64,000 bases of DNA from the NCBI GenBank assembly GCA_029881255.1, contig JAOUMY010000003.1, positions 368,732 to 432,731 on the forward strand, in the 5' to 3' direction. Each line of letters opens with the position of its first letter. Within the stretch, counting starts at the first letter, position 1. This DNA is from Gammaproteobacteria bacterium. GTDB taxonomy: Bacteria > Pseudomonadota > Gammaproteobacteria > S012-40. This document shows positions 57,856 to 64,000 of this stretch, one piece after another. Under the pieces are notes generated by a model. The model worked only from the letters and a program-made list of their open reading frames with translations. It was not told the origin of the DNA and made no database searches. The position numbers and the translations under genes were made by a program.

Positions 57856-58758
57856 ATGGGAGACGAGGTTTAACAATTCGATGGACGCGTCTATCTCAAC
57901 CTTGCGTATGGAAACGCTTTCGATATTACAGCCGATAGGGATTTGCTTTTCGTCGGCAAAGTCCTTGAGTTCTCGCCAGGCCTGTGCAGAAAAATCGACG
58001 GAGTGTTGAAGAATGTCGTGCGCGTGCAGCATTTCGTTTTCCAACCAGCGCGGGATACTAATACCCAGCCATTTCATAAACTGTAGTGTTTTCGCCGAAC
58101 CGCACGGGGTTAATGTAAACAGAACCGGGACCAGGGGAATATCATGCTCCTGCGCATAGTAATAATAGTCTGAGAGAAAACTCTTCGAGGCGTTTACATC
58201 ATAGACGCCTTGCGATACGAAAAAACTACAACCCTGTTTCATTTTTTCTATCACGCGCAGGTGTTCATCACCCTTGCTCAAGTGGCGTTCGGGTATCGTA
58301 ACTCCGCCTAGCAGTAGCGGATTACTCATACTACTTCTTAGTTGGTAGGCGTCTTTCAGTGACAGGCTGACATCCTGAGATTTTGAAGCAGCGCCAACAA
58401 ATACCGTCAGAAAATCACTTGCTGATGGCACTTGCAAAAAATCCCGCAATTCATCGGCGCTATATTTGCCCACGGCGCGGTAGACGATTTTTGGAATGGC
58501 CAGTTGGTTCAGATAGTCGCGACTATACTCATAGGCATCGAGCGTGGCCATAAACGGAAACGGACGTTCATCATCGGTGCGCGTCTTTTCGTCCTGAATA
58601 TCGTAGAGGATCAAACCGTCGACAAGATGCTCGCGCAATCTTTCCATCTGCTTTTCGGCAATATCCGCCACCTGCGCCGGATCGGTGCCCTGTTTCGGCG
58701 GCGTAATGCCATATACGATGATGCCGCTTTCCCGGTTCCTGATTTTGTCGGTCAGCAT
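57850..58758 (-). CDS. Methylenetetrahydrofolate reductase-family protein
   Basis: 302 residues with the TIM-barrel pattern of MetF-like proteins: YGITPPKQGTDPAQVADIAE at the N-terminus, DGLILYDIQDEKTRTDDERPFPF, LLLGGVTIPERHLSKGDEHLRVIEKMKQGCSFFVSQGVYD and PVLFTLTPCGSAKTLQFMKWLGISIP. The last two correspond to the MetF KxxxGAxFxxTQ region and the following strand. It deviates from canonical MetF in several motifs, so it may be a paralogue with another folate or C1 substrate. Divergent from nadC. Confidence 0.78.
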   Translation of the reverse strand: MLTDKIRNRESGIIVYGITPPKQGTDPAQVADIAEKQMERLREHLVDGLILYDIQDEKTRTDDERPFPFMATLDAYEYSRDYLNQLAIPKIVYRAVGKYSADELRDFLQVPSASDFLTVFVGAASKSQDVSLSLKDAYQLRSSMSNPLLLGGVTIPERHLSKGDEHLRVIEKMKQGCSFFVSQGVYDVNASKSFLSDYYYYAQEHDIPLVPVLFTLTPCGSAKTLQFMKWLGISIPRWLENEMLHAHDILQHSVDFSAQAWRELKDFADEKQIPIGCNIESVSIRKVEIDASIELLNLVSHT

Positions 58759-58908
58759 ATTAATGTCATTCTGTTATCCATAGGTTGCCGCATTCTAATA
58801 CAGATCATTCCCGGGTTTAAGCCGCTATCGGCCCAACCATTGCCGCCCCGAGGCAATTCACCGATAATAGGCCGCTTTTGAATCAGCCATAATCCTTGAA
58901 AGACAGCC

Positions 58909-59745
58909 ATGTCCCAACAAAGCACCCAATTCCATCACATATTGCGCCTGGCCCTCGAAGAAGATATTGGCAAGGGCGACCTGACGGCTGGCCTGGTCCC
59001 TGAGGACACCAGGGTGACGGCACGGGTGATTTGCCGCGAAGATGCGGTAATTGCTGGCGCGGCCTGGTTTAGCGGTGTGTTTGCCTTGTTAGACCCGACA
59101 CTGGATATCGACTGGAAAGTAAGCGACGGTGACCGCGTTGAGGCCAATACCACCCTGGTGGAAATCAGCGGACTGGCCCGCCCGATTCTGACCGGCGAGC
59201 GCTCAGCACTGAATTTTTTGCAAACACTTTCTGCGACGGCGACGCGAACTCGCAGCTATGTTGATGCCATTGCAGGAACCCACGCCAGGATACTCGACAC
59301 GCGTAAGACTTTGCCCGGCCTGCGTGAGGCGCAAAAATATGCGGTTACCTGTGGCGGCGGCACCAATCATCGCATTGGGCTGTTTGATGCCATCCTGATT
59401 AAAGAAAACCATATACTGGCAGCTGGCTCTATCACCGCGGCCATGCAAAAGGCGCGACAACTGAATACCCAGGTAAAGATCGAAGTTGAGGTCGAAAACC
59501 TAATGGAGCTGGAAGAGGCGATCAATGCAGGCGCCAATGCCGTGTTGCTCGACAATATGTCAACAGAGCAACTACGTGCAGCGGTGGCGCTTAACGCCGG
59601 TCGTGTCAGCCTGGAGGCCTCAGGCGGTGTAACACTGGAAACTGTACGCGCGATCGCCGAGACTGGTGTTGATTTTATTTCCGTTGGGACACTCACCAAA
59701 GACATCAAAGCCATCGACTTGTCGATGCGCTTTGATTACGAATAA
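58909..59745 (+). CDS. nadC: Nicotinate-nucleotide pyrophosphorylase (quinolinate phosphoribosyltransferase)
   Basis: Converts quinolinate and PRPP to nicotinate mononucleotide, the step after NadA. 278 residues (E. coli 297). Signature segments: [68 protein letters not shown] and [13 protein letters not shown], ending with [26 protein letters not shown]. It is 18 nt upstream of proS in the same direction. Confidence 0.97.
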   Translation: MSQQSTQFHHILRLALEEDIGKGDLTAGLVPEDTRVTARVICREDAVIAGAAWFSGVFALLDPTLDIDWKVSDGDRVEANTTLVEISGLARPILTGERSALNFLQTLSATATRTRSYVDAIAGTHARILDTRKTLPGLREAQKYAVTCGGGTNHRIGLFDAILIKENHILAAGSITAAMQKARQLNTQVKIEVEVENLMELEEAINAGANAVLLDNMSTEQLRAAVALNAGRVSLEASGGVTLETVRAIAETGVDFISVGTLTKDIKAIDLSMRFDYE

Positions 59746-59763
59746 CCACTGTTGGAGAAAACT

Positions 59764-61476
59764 ATGCGTACTTCCCGGTTTCTACTGGCCACGCTCAAAG
59801 AAACACCTTCGGACGCCGAAGTTATCAGTCACAAACTTATGCTGCGCGCCGGCCTGATTCGCAAACTGGCGTCCGGTCTCTATACCTGGCTCCCGCTGGG
59901 GTTACGCGTGCTGCGCAAGGTAGAGCGTATAGTCCGTGAAGAAATGGATCGCTCCGGCGCACAGGAAGTCCTGATGCCAGCAGTTCAGCCCGCCGAGTTG
60001 TGGGAAGAGTCCGGACGCTGGGAAAAATACGGCCCAGAATTGTTGCGTATACGCGACCGCCACGATCGCGAGTTTTGTTTTGGTCCGACGCATGAAGAAA
60101 TCATTACCGATTTGATTCGTCGAGAAATTCAAAGCTATCGACAACTGCCTGCCAATTTTTATCAGATTCAAACAAAGTTTCGTGACGAGGTTCGTCCGCG
60201 CTTTGGCGTTATGCGCGCACGCGAGTTTCTGATGAAAGATGCCTACTCTTTTCACGTCGATCAGGCGTCACTACAGGAAACGTATGATGTAATGCATGCG
60301 ACATATTGTCGTATCTTCGAGCGCCTCGGTCTTGATTATCGTCCGGTACTCGCAGACACCGGCTCAATCGGCGGCAGTAGTTCGCACGAATTTCATGTAC
60401 TCGCCGAATCCGGCGAAGACGATATCGCGTTTAGTAATGAAAGTGATTACGCCGCGAATGTGGAACTCGCCGAAGCGGTGCCACCTGCCCGCTCGCGTGG
60501 TGAAGCATCGCAGACCATGCAAACCATCGACACGCCGGATCAGCGCAGTATTGACGAGGTTTGTGCGCTGTTAAAAATCAAGCCCGAACAAACTATTAAA
60601 ACGCTCATCGTCAAAGGCGCTGAAAAAGGCCAGCTCGTCGCACTGATAGTGCGCGGCGATCATGAAATCAACGAAATCAAAGCGGAAAAACTCGCCAGCG
60701 TCGCCAGCCCATTCACACTGGCAAGCGAAGAGGAAGTTATCCAGGCCACGGGCTGTCGCCCGGGTTCGGTAGGACCTGTCGGTTTAAAGATTACCGTTGT
60801 CGCCGATCACAGCGCAGTTCAATGCAGTGATTTTGTATGCGGTGCAAATAAAGACGGAAAACATTTAACTGGCGTCAACTGGGGACGTGATGTCGCGGAG
60901 CCTCAAGCAGCCGATATCCGTAACGTGCTTGCCGGGGATCCAAGCCCCGATGGGAAAGGAACACTGTCCATACGTCGCGGCATCGAAGTCGGCCACATCT
61001 TTCAGTTGGGACAAAAATACAGCGAGGCGATGAAGGCGCAAGTACTCGACGAAAACGGCAAGAGCGTTACCATGACCATGGGTTGTTATGGCATAGGCGT
61101 CAGCCGTATCGTTGCTTCTGCAATAGAACAAAACAACGATGAAAAAGGCATCGTCTGGCCAGAGAACATCGCCCCCTTTACCGTCGCGCTTTTGCCCATG
61201 AATATGCACAAGTCTCAACGCATACGCGACACGGCAGAAGCCATATACCAGCAGTTACAAGACGCTGGCATAGAAGTCTTGTTCGATGATCGCAAAGAAC
61301 GTCCTGGGGTTATGTTTGCAGATATGGAACTGATAGGGATTCCGCATCGCCTGACACTGGGTGAGAAATCCCTCGACAATGGCGTCATTGAGTATCTCAA
61401 TCGAAAAGACATGTCGAAAAAAGAATTGCCACTGGATAATTTAGTGGCTTCGCTTTTAGCTCAATTCGCGCAATAA
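59764..61476 (+). CDS. proS: Prolyl-tRNA synthetase (bacterial type with editing domain)
   Basis: 570 residues (E. coli 572). The start [20 protein letters not shown] matches the family N-terminus; the TTG four codons earlier is discarded because GGAG sits 6 nt before this ATG. Class II motifs include the [26 protein letters not shown] block and the later GCYGIGVSR. The INS/YbaK-like editing domain occupies about 240-400 ([28 protein letters not shown]). A C-terminal anticodon-binding domain follows. Confidence 0.97.
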   Translation: MRTSRFLLATLKETPSDAEVISHKLMLRAGLIRKLASGLYTWLPLGLRVLRKVERIVREEMDRSGAQEVLMPAVQPAELWEESGRWEKYGPELLRIRDRHDREFCFGPTHEEIITDLIRREIQSYRQLPANFYQIQTKFRDEVRPRFGVMRAREFLMKDAYSFHVDQASLQETYDVMHATYCRIFERLGLDYRPVLADTGSIGGSSSHEFHVLAESGEDDIAFSNESDYAANVELAEAVPPARSRGEASQTMQTIDTPDQRSIDEVCALLKIKPEQTIKTLIVKGAEKGQLVALIVRGDHEINEIKAEKLASVASPFTLASEEEVIQATGCRPGSVGPVGLKITVVADHSAVQCSDFVCGANKDGKHLTGVNWGRDVAEPQAADIRNVLAGDPSPDGKGTLSIRRGIEVGHIFQLGQKYSEAMKAQVLDENGKSVTMTMGCYGIGVSRIVASAIEQNNDEKGIVWPENIAPFTVALLPMNMHKSQRIRDTAEAIYQQLQDAGIEVLFDDRKERPGVMFADMELIGIPHRLTLGEKSLDNGVIEYLNRKDMSKKELPLDNLVASLLAQFAQ

Positions 61477-61503
61477 ATTATTTTTTTCAACAGCGCCTGC
61501 TCG

Positions 61504-61553
61504 GCATACGCCACGATAGTCTGCATGTAAACGTCTTCTATCGTGGCCTATGT
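61504..61553. repeat. Inverted repeat downstream of proS
   Basis: GCCACGATAG (61510-61519) pairs perfectly with 61538-61547 around an 18-nt loop. The arms extend 5 bp further (one G-T) after a single mismatch. No T-run follows, so it is not a standard terminator. It may be an RNA processing or stability element in the 245-nt gap after proS. Confidence 0.6.
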
Positions 61554-61721
61554 CATTCACCTTGAATTCTGCGTCTTTCACGTGGAATAAAAAATGCTAG
61601 TTTTTCCTGGTATTTTCGAAAAATAGTGGTGATGACTGCATTTACTCAATCCATGCACTGAACCGCGCTCTTTCTCGATTCTCAAATCACGTGTGATGAC
61701 ACCCAAACGAGGGCATAAACA

Positions 61722-62321
61722 ATGAAATACAAAACCCATTTACAGTATTTTCTATTCACTCTCGCCTTATCGGGATGTCTCACATCCATAAACGACACTG
61801 GCAACACAAGTACTAGTGCGACGGGATTCAAACTCAGCAGCACCAGCTTTACATCAAACGGCAAAATCCCTCTCAAGTTCGCATGTACAACGCTCGGAGG
61901 CGACAATCTGTCTCCTGCACTATCCTGGTCTGCCCAACCGGCGACAACAGACCAATTCGCACTGGTTGTTGATGATGAAGACTCTCCTTGTGGAACCGGA
62001 ACACAAGCATGTCAACACTGGTCAGTATTTGCCATCCCCGCGAGTGTGCAGTCCTTCGTAGCGGGACAGGATATTGGGCAAATTGCGGGGGCAGTCGAAG
62101 GCGACAATCTCACAAACACACAAGGCTATTTCGGGCCGTGCCCACCAAAAGGCCATAATTACAACTTCACTCTTTACGCTCTCAAAGACACCATGCCTGC
62201 TGTTGTCGCTGGCACACTGATCACTCGCGCAGAATTCGCTCAGGATTATGCGGACCACATCATCGATTCAGTAACGCTGGTTGGTTACTTTGACCCGTCC
62301 AACCCCGTCGTTACTCAGTAG
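61722..62321 (+). CDS. YbhB/YbcL-type PEBP lipoprotein
   Basis: 199 residues with a signal peptide ending in a lipobox (ALSGC), so probably membrane-anchored via Cys19. The mature domain is a phosphatidylethanolamine-binding/Raf-kinase-inhibitor-like fold: LSPALSWSAQPATTDQFALVVDDEDSPCG, ACQHWSVFAIPAS, YFGPCPPKGHNYNFTLYAL. The ligand is unknown. Monocistronic, with a palindromic terminator downstream. Confidence 0.92.
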   Translation: MKYKTHLQYFLFTLALSGCLTSINDTGNTSTSATGFKLSSTSFTSNGKIPLKFACTTLGGDNLSPALSWSAQPATTDQFALVVDDEDSPCGTGTQACQHWSVFAIPASVQSFVAGQDIGQIAGAVEGDNLTNTQGYFGPCPPKGHNYNFTLYALKDTMPAVVAGTLITRAEFAQDYADHIIDSVTLVGYFDPSNPVVTQ

Positions 62322-62357
62322 CGCTCTACTTCACTATGGGGTCCATAGTTGTCAATC

Positions 62358-62385
62358 GAAGAGGTCTAAACGTTTAGACCTCTTC
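62358..62385 (+). terminator. 28-nt perfect palindrome after the PEBP gene
   Basis: Arms 62358-62371 and 62372-62385 are exact reverse complements with the centre AAACGTTT. The 3' side continues TTGCC, so the U-tract is weak. It sits 36 nt after the stop and is most likely a terminator, possibly bidirectional, although a dyad protein-binding site is also possible. Confidence 0.65.
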
Positions 62386-62557
62386 TTGCCTGGCATTACC
62401 GAGTAGTTGCCCATTGCTGGAAAGGGTATTAAACTCATTCAAAACTGGTGGCGAAATAACACAAATATCAACGACCTCCAAAATTCAAAAAATTCATATA
62501 AACAATTAAATCGCCCATTTAAGTAAACAATAATCTTGGAAAGGTAGTCTTTGCCGG

Positions 62558-63115
62558 ATGCGTAGTCTACTCATAAGTCTGATATGTATTTTCATGTGGG
62601 GAAACAGCTTGGCCAATGCGCCAGACCCCGAGCTACGTGATGCCTTGATAAAAGCCGTTCAACAGACCGAGGCCTTCAGCGACCGTTTTGAGGCAGAAGT
62701 CTGGTTCACCGATATGTCTTACCGTCTACGCACGAAATTCCCGGACACCCACGACCGGCTGACGTTTTTACGCATGGTCTACAACGAAGCCCGCCGCGTC
62801 GATCTGACACCAGAACTCGTCCTATCCGTAATACAGGTTGAAAGCAATTTTGATCAGTGGGCAATATCGAAAGTAGGGGCACGCGGCTTGATGCAAGTCA
62901 TGCCATTCTGGTTAAAAGAGATCGGCCGTCCTGAAGACAATCTATTTCACATCAAGACCAATCTTCGTATGGGTTGCACCATACTCAAACATTATCTCGA
63001 TAAAGAAAACGGCAATCTGATCCGCGCTCTGGGACGTTATAACGGTAGTCTGGGCAGTTATCGCTATCCGAACAAGGTAATGGCGGCGTTGAGAGATCGC
63101 TGGTATCGCCCGTAG
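62558..63115 (+). CDS. Soluble lytic transglycosylase-like protein (SLT domain)
   Basis: 185 residues with a signal peptide (MRSLLISLICIFMWGNSLA), then a helical lead and an SLT lysozyme-like domain. The catalytic glutamate is in LSVIQVESNFDQWAISKVGARGLMQVMPFW, followed by NLRMGCTILKHYL and ALGRYNGSLG, the classic ES, GLMQ and AYN-type motifs. It cleaves peptidoglycan in the periplasm. It is shorter than Slt70 or MltC and resembles small stand-alone transglycosylases. Confidence 0.93.
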   Translation: MRSLLISLICIFMWGNSLANAPDPELRDALIKAVQQTEAFSDRFEAEVWFTDMSYRLRTKFPDTHDRLTFLRMVYNEARRVDLTPELVLSVIQVESNFDQWAISKVGARGLMQVMPFWLKEIGRPEDNLFHIKTNLRMGCTILKHYLDKENGNLIRALGRYNGSLGSYRYPNKVMAALRDRWYRP

Positions 63116-63237
63116 CATTCAACAGCCCACACAACACTTACTCTTCTGTACAAAGATTTAAATATCGGTGCTTACACCAGCTGTATAACGCCAGGAAATA
63201 CTCATTTCGCAAAGGGAAGAAACGGCAAAGCTGAAAC

Positions 63238-64000
63238 CTATTCCTCGACGTGATTTTCGGTTGCCGTAAAATTCGGCATCTCGCCGGGTGTGCCGGCCAT
63301 CGGACCAATCTGTGTAAAGAAAGAGACCATTTTCCAGTGCCCCGCGTCATTCTGTAAAAAACAGGCAGAATGTTCGTTCGGTCCGTAGATATCTTCACGC
63401 TGCAAGAATCCCGGCGTCCCATCCAGGGTGCTCACCTTTAACCAGAACAAACCCTCGGTACCGTTTAGATCAGGCACGGGATTCCAGTCATGCACTTTCA
63501 AAACATTATAGGACAGACTGGTCACAACATCAGAAGCGCTTGACGGTTGACTCATCAATTCTGCTTTTTCTTTGATCAACGCGCCATGCTGTCGTCCATC
63601 AAGATTCCCTGGAAATTCTGTAAATATATACGGGGAACAAAACAACACGCCTTTCTCAGAACGTACAAAGCCACCACCTAAATTGACCACCCGGCGCAAA
63701 ATATCCCAGAAGTCCGACTCGAAGGCATCAATGCGCCATATGTCTGCAAACTCTTGCGCCCCGGCAGGTCGATTGACACCGTTAAATATTCCAATATCGA
63801 CCAGTTCAACCAGACGTTCTGGTTCGTGGTGACGCGCAGCGGTCAGTAAGCGCTCACGAAACTGCAAAAGACTAGGGTCCCGATCCGCCTCATCCACGGG
63901 TAATAACTGTTGGTGTTGGGTTCCAGTTGCATACGCATGGAATCCCAAGAACTGACACAACAGTATGACGGATAAACGATGTTTGAATTTTTGATTAATA
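63238..64000 (-). CDS. Secreted protein of unknown family, truncated by the window edge
   Basis: The frame stays open to position 64000. Upstream of the first available start codon (TTG 63960) the in-frame residues read KFKHRLSVILLCQFLGFHAYA, a typical signal peptide. The true start therefore lies beyond the window and the gene is partial. The mature part (about 230 residues) is Trp/Asp-rich with FREHLL-type helices, then WNPVPDLNGTEGLFWLKVSTLDGTPGFLQREDIYGP, which looks like an SH3-like fold. The C-terminal region is HWKMVSFFTQIG. No function is assigned. Confidence 0.75.
   Translation of the reverse strand, partial: INQKFKHRLSVILLCQFLGFHAYATGTQHQQLLPVDEADRDPSLLQFRERLLTAARHHEPERLVELVDIGIFNGVNRPAGAQEFADIWRIDAFESDFWDILRRVVNLGGGFVRSEKGVLFCSPYIFTEFPGNLDGRQHGALIKEKAELMSQPSSASDVVTSLSYNVLKVHDWNPVPDLNGTEGLFWLKVSTLDGTPGFLQREDIYGPNEHSACFLQNDAGHWKMVSFFTQIGPMAGTPGEMPNFTATENHVEE

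Noticed and set aside
58-59745. nadA and nadC as part of one NAD operon
   Set aside because: They sit about 58 kb apart on opposite strands with unrelated neighbours, so they are only functionally linked.
1-64000. Mobile elements, prophage, defence islands, tRNA or rRNA genes
   Set aside because: No transposase, integrase, phage structural, restriction or CRISPR-associated motif and no tRNA cloverleaf was recognised on either strand by eye; a covariance-model scan could not be run.

Overview
The window reads as an ordinary chromosomal segment of a free-living, probably motile gammaproteobacterium. The placement is inferred from the fmdB-aspS pairing, the ClpB, Lgt, Kbl/Tdh, NadC and ProRS types, a QseBC-like two-component pair, and the abundance of hybrid kinases and c-di-GMP enzymes. 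No rRNA, tRNA, CRISPR array, transposase, integrase or phage gene was seen. Coding density is high and both strands are used.

Layout. 0-3.4 kb (minus): fmdB-like zinc ribbon, aspS, nadA. 3.6-7.6 kb: Atm1-type ABC exporter, amidase, AlkD-like DNA glycosylase. 7.7-11.7 kb (plus): tight four-gene cassette of AMP/thymidine phosphorylase, PRPP-synthase-like protein, DUF1614 membrane protein and SDR. 11.9-16.4 kb: methyltransferase, DUF481 outer-membrane protein, clpB with a clear heat-shock promoter. 16.5-19.5 kb: lgt, then a QseBC-like two-component system with a structured leader. 19.6-23.2 kb: FMN glutamate-synthase-like protein, acyltransferase, ankyrin protein, DUF2141 protein. 23.3-28.6 kb: solute-binding-domain histidine kinase, CinA-N-like protein, LysR regulator, and a TauE/SafE permease with a small membrane partner. 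28.7-32.4 kb: unknown protein, chemoreceptor, YigZ. 32.5-38 kb: TetR-controlled MMPL/LolA-like/outer-membrane export operon with a repeated operator. 38-44.4 kb: GAF hybrid kinase, transglutaminase-like protein, di-haem peroxidase, FG-GAP/ASPIC protein. 44.5-46.7 kb: tdh-kbl threonine catabolism. 46.8-57.6 kb: a signalling island with two large hybrid kinases ending in HPt domains, a lone receiver, a GGDEF cyclase and an HD-GYP phosphodiesterase. A 26-residue (Met-Gly-Gly)n microprotein with a perfect ribosome-binding site sits beside it. 57.6-64 kb: a 51-residue membrane peptide, MTHFR-like protein, nadC, proS, PEBP lipoprotein, lytic transglycosylase, and a secreted protein cut by the window edge.

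How parts connect. The strongest regulatory evidence is a sigma-32 promoter for clpB, a 19-nt operator shared by the tetR and MMPL promoters, and sigma-28-like GCCGATAA/C elements before the chemoreceptor, the QseBC-like pair and the solute-binding kinase. The most unusual items are the (MGG)n microprotein, which resembles a free-standing GroEL C-terminal tail, the AMP phosphorylase/PRPP-synthase cassette, and the phosphorelay/c-di-GMP island. Functions are assigned from recognised motifs only; no database search was possible.
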